Assembly (NCBI GenBank): GCA_964433635.1
Contig: CAYSSG010000001.1
Location: 65,278-129,277, forward strand
From: CAYSSG01 sp964433635
GTDB taxonomy: Bacteria > Atribacterota > Phoenicimicrobiia > Phoenicimicrobiales > Stramentimicrobiaceae
DNA: 64,000 nucleotides
Direction: 5' to 3'
Below the pieces are notes generated by a model that saw only the letters and a list, made by a program, of their open reading frames with translations, was not told the DNA's origin and did no database searches. This document shows positions 11,573-20,790 of the stretch, one piece after another (within the stretch, counting starts at the first letter, position 1; each line of letters begins with the position of its first letter). The position numbers and the translations under genes are program-made.

Positions 11573-12847
11573 GTGATATCTATGGTCTTTAAAACGAACA
11601 TAAAAAATCTTTTTGAGGATTATGCGAAGTTACCCAGAAGTATATATATTCTTTTCTTGGCCCGCATTATTCATTCAATTGGTAATTTTGTTTTTCCTTT
11701 CCTGGCTATCTTTTTTACCAGAACATTGATGTTTAGTGAGCAAAAAGCAGGTTTTTTTATAATGCTGGCCACTGCCGCAAAGATACCCGGATTACTGTTA
11801 GGGGGTAAACTGTCCGATATTTTAGGGAGAAAGCATGTTTTTATTGCCTTCTCTTCCCTGTCAGCTTTTTTTATCTTATCCTGTTTAGTCGTTTCACAGC
11901 AGGAGATGATTCCCTGGCTGTTAGCACTTTCAGCAGTCTTTAATGGAGCAAACTATCCTGCATTGAATGCCATGGTAGCTGATCTAACGAATCCTGGCAA
12001 CCGGAAAGCAGCCTATTCTTTGCTCTATCTGGGTATGAATATTGGATTTGCCATCGGACCTCTGATTGCCGGATTTCTCTATAACCGATATCTTAAATTA
12101 TTATTTATCGGCGATGTGGTGACAACGATGATATCAGTCTTGTTAGTTTTTTACTATATTAAAGAGACAATTCCCGGCAAGGAACGAATTCAGGATTCCA
12201 TGATTTTCGGTCAAAGTTCTGAAAAAGCTGAACAGGGTGATATATGGAAGGTATTGCTCACCAGACCCTATCTGATTATTTTTACTTTCATTTTTACCCT
12301 GTATTCCTTTGTCTATGTTCAGAACGAATTTACACTTCCCTTGCAGATGATAAAAATATTTGGAGAAAAAGGACCGCAGTATTTTGGCACCATTATGACA
12401 GTAAATGGAATTGTAGTGATATTCCTTACCATGATTATCATCAGCTTAACCAGGAGGATTGAGCCTATTTTAAATGTTTCCATCGCTGGCATACTGTATG
12501 CGTTTGGTTTTGGTATAATCTATTTCAGTAAAAATCTGGTATTGTTTTCAGTATCTACGATTCTCTGGACGCTGGGTGAAATTATGGCATCTACCTATTC
12601 TGATGTCTATATCATTAATCATACCCCAATGACGCATCGGGGAAGATTCAGTGCCATCATTCATATCCTGATCGGCTCAGGATTTATCTTTGGACCTTAT
12701 CTAGCAGGCATGTTCATCAGTCATTATGAGGTTGAGAAAATATGGCCCGTTGTTTTTATCCTGGCAATCGCTTCTTCTTTTTTGATGTATCTGGTCTATT
12801 ATTTTGAAAATCGCTCCAGAACAGAGATAAACCAGGCTGTAGGATAA
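11573..12847 (+). CDS. Major facilitator superfamily transporter
   Basis: Integral membrane permease of 424 residues with about 12 hydrophobic segments. The MFS loop 2-3 signature is clear (GGKLSDILGRKHVF), and ADLTNPGNRKAAYSLLYLGMNIGFAIGP marks the drug-efflux-like (TetA/Bmr type) branch. A central cytoplasmic loop lies near residue 205. The substrate is unknown; efflux of a small molecule is the usual role of this branch. The start is uncertain: GTG at 11573 or ATG at 11582, neither with a good site. An AGGAGG at 11536-11541 lies too far upstream and faces a stop codon. Confidence 0.85.
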   Translation: MISMVFKTNIKNLFEDYAKLPRSIYILFLARIIHSIGNFVFPFLAIFFTRTLMFSEQKAGFFIMLATAAKIPGLLLGGKLSDILGRKHVFIAFSSLSAFFILSCLVVSQQEMIPWLLALSAVFNGANYPALNAMVADLTNPGNRKAAYSLLYLGMNIGFAIGPLIAGFLYNRYLKLLFIGDVVTTMISVLLVFYYIKETIPGKERIQDSMIFGQSSEKAEQGDIWKVLLTRPYLIIFTFIFTLYSFVYVQNEFTLPLQMIKIFGEKGPQYFGTIMTVNGIVVIFLTMIIISLTRRIEPILNVSIAGILYAFGFGIIYFSKNLVLFSVSTILWTLGEIMASTYSDVYIINHTPMTHRGRFSAIIHILIGSGFIFGPYLAGMFISHYEVEKIWPVVFILAIASSFLMYLVYYFENRSRTEINQAVG

Positions 12848-13040
12848 GATCACCAAGCCGGAAGGTAAATGAATGAAAGCAGTTGCTGTTATAATATAAA
12901 GATATTTTCAAAAGCAGATAAGGACAAAAAAGCAAAAATCTGTTCATCAGGGTGAGAAAATTTCTTATCAGATAATGAATCAATGACCTGAAGATATAAT
13001 ATCATCTAAATATCAACTAAGCGTATTCCAGGAGGATACA

Positions 13041-14702
13041 ATGAAAAAATGGTTATTTCTTTTTGTATTATTTCTCTTTTCGGGTTTTGCTTCCCATTCC
13101 CTTTCCCTGCAGCAGGAGATTGATTTAGAATCTCACATAAAACAGTTATACCTGTATCCGGATTCAGCCATGATCGTCAGACATGGAGTGGCAGAGTTAA
13201 ATGAGGGTCATTACCGGGTTATAGTAGATGACATGATGGAAGTTTTTGATGAAAAGACTGTTACCGTAGCATTAGATAAATCGAGTGACGAAATAGCCAG
13301 AATAATGAGTGTCAGTATAGAGACCGTTTTTCTGGAAGAAGAGCCGGCAGAGAGAATCAGACAGTTGCAGGATGAAATCAATCTGCTGAAAAATGAGATG
13401 AGAAGAATCTCAAGTGAAAAGAGCAGCTGGAATGATAAGAAGGAATTTTTAGATTCCATTATCTATTTTTTCCGGGATGGAAATATGAACAATAAAGAGA
13501 GTGCTCAAATCCCCTCAACTGAACAATTGGAAGAAGTCTATATCTTTCTGGATGAAAAATTGCAAAAAGTCTACAGTCAGGTTTTAGCATTCGATTTTCA
13601 GTCAGAAGCATATCAGGAAAAGATTGATCTTCTACAAAGGCAGCTTCAACAGATAACTGAAGGAAAAAGAGATATTCAAAGAGAGATCATCATCGATTTG
13701 GAAGTTTTTGATAAGAACAGGATTGAATTCCTTTTGTCGTATCAATTGGATCAGGGGATAAGCTGGAGACCGGTTTATGATGTGAGAGTGAATCTGATGG
13801 CTAACAGCATTGATTTGTTCACTTATGCATTAATTAAGCAGACGACTGGTGTAGATTGGGAAGATATCAATCTCTCGTTGTCCACAGCCAGACCAACTAT
13901 TTCAGGAGATTTACCACCGGTGGAGCCCTGGTTCCTGAGACCTTACCAGGCTGATCAAGGATTGGGTATGACAATGGAAGCGCCTTTATTTTCTATGAAG
14001 GAGGCTGATGATGCTGCGGTAGACAGGCTTCGTGAGCCGGATTCGCTGATTCCTGTGGAACATCAAGGTACCAGCGTTACCTTTCATATTCCCCATCAGG
14101 TTTCCCTGGCATCAGGGAGCAGTCAGGAAAAAATCTTACTGGCTGAAGATGAATTAGAAGTACAGTTGAATTACCAGACGTATCCCCGGTTGAGCCCCTT
14201 TGTCTATTTCAATGCCTCCATAGAGAATCATTTGGATGTTCCATTACTTCCCGGACAGGCAAATATCTTTCTGAATGGCGGATTTACCGGAAATAGCGCT
14301 ATTGACTATATTCCTCCGGGGGAGGATTTCCAGATTTCATTGGGGATTGCAGAAAATATTAAGGTAAAAAGGGAATTATTGAAGAAATTTACGGATAAGA
14401 CACTCATCAGCACCATTCCGTCATCCAAAGTGCTGACAGAGTATGAATACAAGATTACCGTGGAAAATTACCAGGATACAGAATCTTTATGCCATCTGTT
14501 TGAAAACCTTCCTGTTTCCGAAGATGATCGAATCCAGGTGAATATAAAACAGGTCAGCAAAGAACCAAAAGAGAAGGATTGGGATAACAAAAGTGGTGTC
14601 TGGATGTGGGAGTTTTTGTTAGAGCCACAGGAAAAGGTTGAAATTGATATGATTTATTCTATTTCTCATCCTCGGGATATGAAAATATTAGACTTGCCCT
14701 GA
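13041..14702 (+). CDS. DUF4139 domain (mucoidy inhibitor A-like) exported protein
   Basis: Exported protein of 553 residues with a signal peptide (about 1-22). An N-terminal DUF4140-like part (about 30-100) leads into a coiled coil (about 105-205), then the DUF4139 region (about 220-550) with the typical stretch SWRPVYDVRVN...TGVDWEDINLSLSTARP. The family is widespread and poorly understood; MuiA-type proteins have been linked to mucoidy and envelope phenotypes. AGGAGG lies before the ATG. It stands alone and ends at a shared bidirectional terminator. Function beyond an envelope role cannot be given. Confidence 0.8.
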   Translation: MKKWLFLFVLFLFSGFASHSLSLQQEIDLESHIKQLYLYPDSAMIVRHGVAELNEGHYRVIVDDMMEVFDEKTVTVALDKSSDEIARIMSVSIETVFLEEEPAERIRQLQDEINLLKNEMRRISSEKSSWNDKKEFLDSIIYFFRDGNMNNKESAQIPSTEQLEEVYIFLDEKLQKVYSQVLAFDFQSEAYQEKIDLLQRQLQQITEGKRDIQREIIIDLEVFDKNRIEFLLSYQLDQGISWRPVYDVRVNLMANSIDLFTYALIKQTTGVDWEDINLSLSTARPTISGDLPPVEPWFLRPYQADQGLGMTMEAPLFSMKEADDAAVDRLREPDSLIPVEHQGTSVTFHIPHQVSLASGSSQEKILLAEDELEVQLNYQTYPRLSPFVYFNASIENHLDVPLLPGQANIFLNGGFTGNSAIDYIPPGEDFQISLGIAENIKVKRELLKKFTDKTLISTIPSSKVLTEYEYKITVENYQDTESLCHLFENLPVSEDDRIQVNIKQVSKEPKEKDWDNKSGVWMWEFLLEPQEKVEIDMIYSISHPRDMKILDLP

Positions 14703-14860
14703 GTCATATCTTCTGAAAAAAGACACAAGATGTGGTGTGATTTTCATATGACTCATAAAACGGATTACCAAAAAATCAGGTCAATGTAACATGCTTTTAA
14801 AACAGGTATGGATCTTTTAAAATTGATACAAGTATGTTCCTCCGCTGCTATCGGGCAAAT

Positions 14861-14903
14861 AAAAATGCCGGTGATTTTGCTGATAAAAATAACCGGCATT
14901 TTT
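14861..14903. terminator. Bidirectional intrinsic terminator
   Basis: AAAAATGCCGGT pairs with ACCGGCATTTTT around a loop of about 18 bases, with T/A tails on both strands. It lies between the DUF4139 gene (plus) and the convergent unknown gene (minus), and can end both transcripts. Confidence 0.85.
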
Positions 14904-14926
14904 ATTGAATAGATTGACTCATGTTT

Positions 14927-15523
14927 TCAGTTGTTGATTAATTCAGTTAACTTATCCTTCACCATATCAAATTTTTTTCTGGTCTTTTTCTCAACCTGTT
15001 TTAATTGCTGATTCAGTTCCTTATTTTGTTCCAGTGCTTCTTCGATACCCATTTCTTTTATCATAACCTGATTTCCCTGTTGAAATGCCTGTAATCGTTT
15101 GCGGGGATCACGTTCTAATTCCTCTCTAAGATGCTGTATGACCTGTTCCTTATCTCTTTGATAATCTTCCTGAATTTTTATCAATTCTTTCAGGTTAAGT
15201 TCAATCTCAGATAATTGATTTGATTCTTTCAGATGCTCAACAGCCAGAATACCGTTTTTTCTCTTCTCCATTTCGTAAGCATTGCTCCTAAAAGTCATAG
15301 ATTGTAAAAGATTACTTTGTGCGCTGGTTAGATGCTGATCAGGCAATTCCTTGAAATGTTGCCACAGGTCATCTGATCCAATCTTATCCTTATAGTATTC
15401 TGCCAGAATATGATTAATCTTTTCCTGCTGCTTTATTTCATTGATTTCTTGCGGGCTTAATATTTCAATATTTTTTGTCTTCTCCATCGCTATCTCTCGA
15501 GCAGATTTTATAATTGCCACCAA
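14927..15523 (-). CDS. Coiled-coil protein of unknown function
   Basis: Not recognised. 198 residues, highly charged and almost entirely helical in composition, rich in Glu, Gln, Lys and Leu with heptad-like spacing, no membrane segment and no cysteine. It reads from GTG with AGGAGG located in the last codons of the upstream gene, two bases away, so the two are translationally coupled. A partnership with the upstream unknown protein is likely from this arrangement. No function can be assigned. Confidence 0.7.
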   Translation of the reverse strand: MVAIIKSAREIAMEKTKNIEILSPQEINEIKQQEKINHILAEYYKDKIGSDDLWQHFKELPDQHLTSAQSNLLQSMTFRSNAYEMEKRKNGILAVEHLKESNQLSEIELNLKELIKIQEDYQRDKEQVIQHLREELERDPRKRLQAFQQGNQVMIKEMGIEEALEQNKELNQQLKQVEKKTRKKFDMVKDKLTELINN

Positions 15524-15525
15524 TA

Positions 15526-16254
15526 CTACCTCCTTCTAAACAGATCAAAAAAACGATCCTGATATAATTCAAACAGACCCCATTTGTCCAATTCACTCTT
15601 CAAATCTTTTGGTTCCATATCACCATGCTGTACCATGTCAAACATGGTCTCAATCTCTTTCTTGGCTACCAGGGGAATTCCCTGATTATCTCGAGATACT
15701 ACCTGATGTCCGAATTGGTTATAGGAGATTAACCCTCTTTTTCTAAGTTCAGGAAACTGAGACTGGTAAGCGCTTCTGGTCATCATATCCAGAATAAATT
15801 TGGAAAGAGAAATATCCCATAAATCTCCTACACCTTCAATAATCGTAGCCAGGTTATCACCCCTTTTATCAATATCCCGGGCAATTTTTTCGGCTACCGA
15901 TTTCAGGTTGCCGGAAACAAAATTCATGGAATCAACTTCTCTTTTAAATTGAAAACGATAGAGAATACTGGCCAGATCAGGCATTTCATCTGCGATTGAG
16001 GAAAAAGCTTTCTTTGCTTCATCGCTGAAGCCTTCAATTCTTAAAATATAACCTGGAGTTAGCAGCTGGGGTCTAAACCAGCTTACTTTACCCTCTCTAA
16101 CGACTGTTTCGGTAATTCCCTGGGTAAACTCCTGGTAAACAGGTTCAGTTAGTACATGGTAATGGACTTCCGATGAACCAAAAGAAGAGAGAAGCTGTTT
16201 GGGCCACTTCAAAATTTTAGAATGCTCAAATGCATATTGTATTCTCTCATCCAT
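15526..16254 (-). CDS. Conserved-looking protein of unknown function
   Basis: Not recognised. 242 residues, soluble, no signal peptide. The first two thirds read like a compact alpha/beta domain (VHYHVLTEPVYQEF, QLLTPGYILRIEG). The last part is helical and ends in an aromatic/basic tail (WGLFELYQDRFFDLFRRR) that could bind a partner or membrane surface. AGAGGTT precedes the ATG. It is the first gene of a two-gene minus-strand unit with the coiled-coil protein, divergent from the LOG-like gene. Confidence 0.7.
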   Translation of the reverse strand: MDERIQYAFEHSKILKWPKQLLSSFGSSEVHYHVLTEPVYQEFTQGITETVVREGKVSWFRPQLLTPGYILRIEGFSDEAKKAFSSIADEMPDLASILYRFQFKREVDSMNFVSGNLKSVAEKIARDIDKRGDNLATIIEGVGDLWDISLSKFILDMMTRSAYQSQFPELRKRGLISYNQFGHQVVSRDNQGIPLVAKKEIETMFDMVQHGDMEPKDLKSELDKWGLFELYQDRFFDLFRRR

Positions 16255-16362
16255 ATTGAATAACCTCTAATATGATTCTATCTATTTTGCACACCCGACT
16301 AAGATGATTGCAACTATTCCCAATTACAACATTTTACTTGATTATGATAAAATGTCAAATTC

Positions 16363-16392
16363 TTGCTAAAAGAAATTTTAGTGTATTATAAT
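16363..16392 (+). promoter_or_regulatory. Promoter of the LOG-like / RNase H fusion unit
   Basis: TTGCTA, an 18-base spacer and a perfect TATAAT lie about 70 bases upstream of the LOG-like gene. Confidence 0.6.
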
Positions 16393-16454
16393 ATATTGGG
16401 AAAAGTCTGAAAATGTAGAGAAAAATTTTATTATCCGATAAGGAGGAATGAAAT

Positions 16455-16949
16455 ATCAGAAAGATTGTGATTGGTGTCATGGGTGGTTCACAATTTGTTC
16501 ACCCCGAAGATGAGGGATATGCCTACCAGATTGGTGCCATGATTGCCCGGGAAGGGTGGGTGTTGCTAAATGGAGGAAGATCATCGGGTATAATGGAAGC
16601 ATCTGCCAGGGGGGCTAAAGAGAATGGAGGTATCACTGTTGGAATCCTTCCCACGGATGAGGTTCATTGGGCATCTGCGTATATCGATATACCTATTGTT
16701 ACGGGTATGGGAGCAGCCAGAAATGTAATGAATGTTCTAAGCAGTGACATCATTGTAGCATTGCCGGGCAGGGCAGGAACAATCTCTGAGATCGCACTGG
16801 CCTTAAACCTCGGAAAAGAAGTCATTTTGTTTCAATTTCATGTTGGCTCCTGGATTAAATCTTATCAGGACGAGGGAAAGGTCTTTTTCTTCAGTCAGCT
16901 GGATGAATTAAGAAATTTTTTAAAAACAAGATTTGATGAGAGCGAATAA
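16455..16949 (+). CDS. LOG/TIGR00725-like Rossmann protein, non-canonical start likely
   Basis: Member of the SLOG superfamily (lysine decarboxylase-like/LOG, TIGR00725 type). A nucleotide-binding fold is shown by GVMGGS, LLNGGRSSGIMEASARGA and ALPGRAGTISEIALALN, equivalent to the GGGxGT and PGGxGTxxE motifs of nucleotide hydrolases such as LOG phosphoribohydrolases. The substrate is unknown. AGGAGG at 16441-16446 is eight bases before an ATC codon (16455), giving the natural N-terminus RKIVIGVMGGS. The first conventional start (GTG 16467) is 20 bases from that site. An ATG at 16448 is out of frame. The RNase H fusion gene follows 26 bases downstream. Confidence 0.78.
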   Translation: MRKIVIGVMGGSQFVHPEDEGYAYQIGAMIAREGWVLLNGGRSSGIMEASARGAKENGGITVGILPTDEVHWASAYIDIPIVTGMGAARNVMNVLSSDIIVALPGRAGTISEIALALNLGKEVILFQFHVGSWIKSYQDEGKVFFFSQLDELRNFLKTRFDESE

Positions 16950-16975
16950 TCCTATAAATAGAGAAGAGGAGAAAA

Positions 16976-18625
16976 ATGTCAAAACTATTAGTTCGGGTAG
17001 ACGGTTCCTGTATTCCTAATCCTGGAAGAATGGCTATTGGTATCGTAATTTACCGGGATGGAGAAATGTTGAAGAAGATTAATGAAATCATCGGACACGG
17101 AACCAACAATATTGCCGAATACCATGCGGTTATCAGGGGATTAGAGGAGGTTAAGAATATTCCTGCTGAATCGGTGGAATTTTATTGTGACAGTCAGCTG
17201 GTTGTAAAACAATTGAATCAGCAGTTTAAGATAAAGAATAAAAAGATACTCTCCCTGCATGAAAGGATTAGAAGATTATTGTCGGAAATTCAGGTCCCGG
17301 TGTTTTTTATCTGGAATAGAAGAGAGGAAAATCAGTTGGCAGATCAATTAGCCAGAAAATTACTGATTCAGGAAGAGCAGAACAAAAGAGCCATTGCATC
17401 CCGGGATTTAAGTGTATCACGGGAGGGAGACCTATTTCTGGTAAAGAGTCAGACGAGTAAAAAAACCTATCAGGTGAACCTGGAAATTCCTGAATGTAAT
17501 TGCTATGATTTTGAAAATCATTGCCGGAAATGGAATCTGGAATGCAAACATATCGTTGCTGCCCGTCATTACCAGATGAATAGAGAAAAACAGATAGCCA
17601 GCAGAGAAGATAAGACCTTGCAGGTATTGATACTGAGCAAGATGGTCAGTCAGAAGCGATGGCGAGAGTTGTTGGAAGAATTAAATCATGAAGAATGTCT
17701 GCCAATAGAAATACTATTTCCGGAAAAAGAAAAAGCCAGATTGGAAGGGCAGATAACCTGTGCGGATGTTATCGTGGGAGGAGAGCTGAGTGAAGCTGAT
17801 TTACTGATGGCAAAAAACTTGAAACTCTTTCAAATACCCTTCGCAGGTGTGGATAAACAGAATTTGGAGGTTTTCAGGAAATTTCCAGGCATTGCTGTTT
17901 GTAATGCCCACGGAAACAGTCATGCTGTTTCTGAGCACGCCCTTTGCCTGTTGTTAGCTCTGGCAAAAGACCTGGTGAATCATGATCAGGATTTAAGAAA
18001 GGGAAGATGGCATGGATTTATCACCCAGGAACCGACAATTCAACTTTACGGAAGGAACCTGGGAATTATTGGATTAGGTTCCATAGGATTGGAAATTGCT
18101 CAGAAAGCAATGGCTTTAGGCATGCATATCTATGCCGTCAAACGGTCAATCCAGGAACAAAATGATTGGCAGAAAAAATATGGATTGACCTTTTTAGGCA
18201 CAGCAGATGACTTGGAATATGTGGTAAAAAATGTTGATTTTATCATTATTGCACTGCCGCTTACCTCCAAAACGACTCATTTGATTGATGAGGAAGTATT
18301 GAAGATGATGAAGGGAAAATATCTGATTAACATCGGCAGGGGAAAAGTCATTGATGAAGAAGCCTTTTATGAATACTTAAAAGAAGGATACCTGGCTGGG
18401 GCAGGGATCGATACCTGGTACCAGTATCCGGACAAGACACACCCGAACAGGTATCCCAGTCAATATCCCTTTCATGAATTAACCAATGTGATTTTATCAC
18501 CCCATAATGCCGGTTACAGTGACAGAGCGATTGAAGAAAATATCCAGGTTGTTTATGAAAATATTGTGAGAGTATTTTACGGAGAAAGACCGGAAAATGA
18601 AATTAATCTTTCCGAAGGTTATTAA
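16976..18625 (+). CDS. RNase H - SWIM zinc finger - D-2-hydroxyacid dehydrogenase fusion
   Basis: Three domains in one uninterrupted 549-residue frame. Residues 1-133 are an RNase HI fold with all acidic catalytic positions (Asp9, Glu48, Asp72, Asp123), expected to cut RNA in RNA-DNA hybrids. Residues about 150-200 form a SWIM zinc finger, CxC...CxH (Cys174, Cys176, Cys190, His192), a DNA- or protein-binding module. Residues 215-549 are an NAD-dependent D-isomer 2-hydroxyacid dehydrogenase: GLGSIG (366-371), Arg455 and His510 are present, but the usual catalytic Glu is replaced in a YQYP stretch. AGAAGAGGAG precedes the ATG. The dehydrogenase substrate is unknown; how these activities cooperate is unclear. 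See findings. Confidence 0.85.
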   Translation: MSKLLVRVDGSCIPNPGRMAIGIVIYRDGEMLKKINEIIGHGTNNIAEYHAVIRGLEEVKNIPAESVEFYCDSQLVVKQLNQQFKIKNKKILSLHERIRRLLSEIQVPVFFIWNRREENQLADQLARKLLIQEEQNKRAIASRDLSVSREGDLFLVKSQTSKKTYQVNLEIPECNCYDFENHCRKWNLECKHIVAARHYQMNREKQIASREDKTLQVLILSKMVSQKRWRELLEELNHEECLPIEILFPEKEKARLEGQITCADVIVGGELSEADLLMAKNLKLFQIPFAGVDKQNLEVFRKFPGIAVCNAHGNSHAVSEHALCLLLALAKDLVNHDQDLRKGRWHGFITQEPTIQLYGRNLGIIGLGSIGLEIAQKAMALGMHIYAVKRSIQEQNDWQKKYGLTFLGTADDLEYVVKNVDFIIIALPLTSKTTHLIDEEVLKMMKGKYLINIGRGKVIDEEAFYEYLKEGYLAGAGIDTWYQYPDKTHPNRYPSQYPFHELTNVILSPHNAGYSDRAIEENIQVVYENIVRVFYGERPENEINLSEGY

Positions 18626-18710
18626 AAAATCTTTAATCCTTACCTTGCTGACTTTTTTCAACCTGTGTTCCTTGCATCATTTAATTTGATTATTCCGTGA
18701 TAATGAAAAT

Positions 18711-18770
18711 AAAGGGCTCCAGGGAGCTATGGTTAGCTGATAAAGTCAAGTAGCTCCCACAGAAGCCCTT
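18711..18770 (-). terminator. Terminator of the hflK-hflC operon
   Basis: A long two-part stem (AAGGGCT/AGCCCTT and GGGAGCTA/TAGCTCCC) encloses a loop of about 20 bases. On the minus strand it is followed by TTTATTTT, fitting an intrinsic terminator for hflC. There is no T-run on the plus strand. Confidence 0.65.
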
Positions 18771-18824
18771 ACCACCATGCCATGCAGTTATTTGTCAAGC
18801 TATTTCTGATGATCGGTTATTTTC

Positions 18825-19685
18825 CTATTTGTTCACAGTTATCTGATTAATGTATTTGATGTACTCATTATCAGGTGACAGTAAAATAGTCGTGTTTTCC
18901 TTAAAGCTGCCCTGGTAGGATTCCAGGGATCGATAGAATTGATAAAATTCCGGATCCTGGTTAAAACTCTCAGCATAGATTCGAATTGCTTCTGCCTCTC
19001 CCTCACCCCTTAATTGTTGCGCTTCCTTATATGCTTCTGCCAGGATAACCGTTTTTTCTCTCTCAGTTTCTGCTATAATTTTGGCTGATTCTTCCTGCCC
19101 TTCTGCCCGGTATTGTTTGGCAATTCTTTCCCGCTCAGCCTGCATTCTGGCAAAAATGTTTTTTTCATTTTCAGAAGGAAGGTCAGCCCGTTTAATTCGC
19201 ACATCGACAATATTAATCCCGTATTCCATTGATTTGTCATTACTGCGCTGGGTTACTGTCTCCATAATTTCGGTTCTTTTTTGGGAAACAATTTCACTCA
19301 TATCAAATTTCCCCAAATCCACCCTGAGTTCAGAGTAAATAATATCATCTAACCTTGCCTGGGCTCCATTAATATCCCTGACTGTCTGCAGGAAAAGGAG
19401 AGGATTTTCAATCTTCCATCTGGCATAATTATCCAGAATCAATGTTTTTTTATCCCGGGTAATAATCTCTGTAGGTAATGCATCATAGATGAGCAGTCTG
19501 CCCTCAAAGAAAACTACATTTTGAATGAAGGGAATTTTCATATGTAATCCTGCTTCCTGAATCGCCTTAATAGGTTTGCCGAATTGCAGGATAATAGCCT
19601 GCTTGGTCTCATCAACAACAAAAAAAGAAAAATTTGTTATGAGGATGAGTAAAATCAAAATGATCAGGAGTAAACTCTTTTTCAT
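18825..19685 (-). CDS. hflC: HflC-like SPFH/band-7 protease modulator
   Basis: Inner-membrane band-7 protein that, with HflK, forms a cage around FtsH in known systems. 286 residues: one N-terminal membrane segment (about 4-25), then the SPFH domain starting VDETKQAIILQFGKP, and an Ala/Glu-rich helical part (about 180-250, RMQAERERIAKQYRAEGQEE). It is the second gene of a two-gene operon; its ATG overlaps the TAA of hflK by one base (TAATG). Its own gene order (hflK then hflC) matches E. coli. Confidence 0.93.
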   Translation of the reverse strand: MKKSLLLIILILLILITNFSFFVVDETKQAIILQFGKPIKAIQEAGLHMKIPFIQNVVFFEGRLLIYDALPTEIITRDKKTLILDNYARWKIENPLLFLQTVRDINGAQARLDDIIYSELRVDLGKFDMSEIVSQKRTEIMETVTQRSNDKSMEYGINIVDVRIKRADLPSENEKNIFARMQAERERIAKQYRAEGQEESAKIIAETEREKTVILAEAYKEAQQLRGEGEAEAIRIYAESFNQDPEFYQFYRSLESYQGSFKENTTILLSPDNEYIKYINQITVNK

Positions 19686-20692
19686 TACTGTGTAACCTCC
19701 TTCCCGGTGAGATTCTGGATCAAGGGATCGTTCAAGGGCAAGAATTTCAACAGAGAATCTTCCTTATCGCCTTCCATGATGAATTTTTTCATATGGGGCA
19801 GGATTATCTCCATTGTTTCAATATACAGACGATGTTTCGTAACATCTTTTCCGTTCTGATATTCTGCCAGAACCTGATTAAACTTGGACACGTCTCCTTC
19901 AGCCCTTCTGATCCTCTCGATTTTGTAGCCTTCTGCTTCTTTAATAATCCTGGCTGCTTCACCTCTGGCATTCGGGATGATATCATTTCGATAACCTTCA
20001 GCCTGATTAATAAATTTACTTTTATCTTCTTTTGCGCTGGCTACATCTTTGAAGGCGGCAGATACTTCTTCCGGTGGGTTGACATCCTGAAGCTGAACGG
20101 CAATCACCACGATTCCTGATTGATAGGCATCCAGTAATTCCTGGATCAGTACTTTTGTTTCCTCCTGAATTTCATATTTGCCTTCAGTCAGCGCATCATC
20201 AATTTTACGGCTTCCGATCACCTGTCTCAGAGCTGCTTCGGAAGCATTTCGAACAGTCAGTTCTGGTTCGATAATATTAAAAAGATATTCAGCTGCATTT
20301 TTTATTCTGTATTGTACAATGGATTCTGCATTCACAATATTTTCATCTCCGGTTAACATCAGGGATTCCTCAGAAACCTCCGTGTATCCGCCTCGGACGG
20401 TTCTGAATCCAATTTCAATACGCTTTACTTCAGTTACAGATGGAGTAAGAGCGGACTCAAATGGATAAGGCAGATGATAATGTAAACCAGGACTGTCAAG
20501 CCTGGTAAATTTTCCGAATCGCCTGACGACACCCTGTTCATTGGGTTGCACGATATAAATTCCGGTTGCAAGATACAGGACGATAATCAGCAGAATCAAT
20601 AATTTTCCAATACTGCTGCCAAGCTTTATTCTGGGAATTTTTTCTTTGATATTGATGATTTTTTCAGTGCGGTCATTCATATAATCGGGCAT
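19685..20692 (-). CDS. hflK: HflK-like SPFH/band-7 protease modulator
   Basis: Partner of HflC. 335 residues: a short cytoplasmic N-terminus, one membrane segment (about 27-47), then the band-7 domain (VQPNEQGVVRRFGKF, GLHYHLPYPFE) and a helical tail with ARGEAARIIKEAEGYKIERIRRAEGD typical of HflK. The N-terminus lacks the long Gly/Pro-rich stretch of E. coli HflK. First gene of the operon, with its own promoter about 70 bases upstream. Confidence 0.93.
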   Translation of the reverse strand: MPDYMNDRTEKIINIKEKIPRIKLGSSIGKLLILLIIVLYLATGIYIVQPNEQGVVRRFGKFTRLDSPGLHYHLPYPFESALTPSVTEVKRIEIGFRTVRGGYTEVSEESLMLTGDENIVNAESIVQYRIKNAAEYLFNIIEPELTVRNASEAALRQVIGSRKIDDALTEGKYEIQEETKVLIQELLDAYQSGIVVIAVQLQDVNPPEEVSAAFKDVASAKEDKSKFINQAEGYRNDIIPNARGEAARIIKEAEGYKIERIRRAEGDVSKFNQVLAEYQNGKDVTKHRLYIETMEIILPHMKKFIMEGDKEDSLLKFLPLNDPLIQNLTGKEVTQ

Positions 20693-20761
20693 ATGATTCT
20701 CCTTTCTTTTATTTTTTTATAAAAAAGATTTTCCTGTCTGATTCAATATTGAGATGACAAG

Positions 20762-20790
20762 AATATAACACTAATTGATTTTTTTCTCAA
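20762..20790 (-). promoter_or_regulatory. Promoter of hflK-hflC
   Basis: On the minus strand TTGAGA, a 17-base spacer and TATATT lie about 70 bases before the hflK start. Confidence 0.6.

Noticed and set aside
12244..12462. Plus-strand 72-residue frame inside the MFS gene
   Set aside because: Internal to a clear transporter gene in a different frame and rich in aromatic residues typical of shadows.
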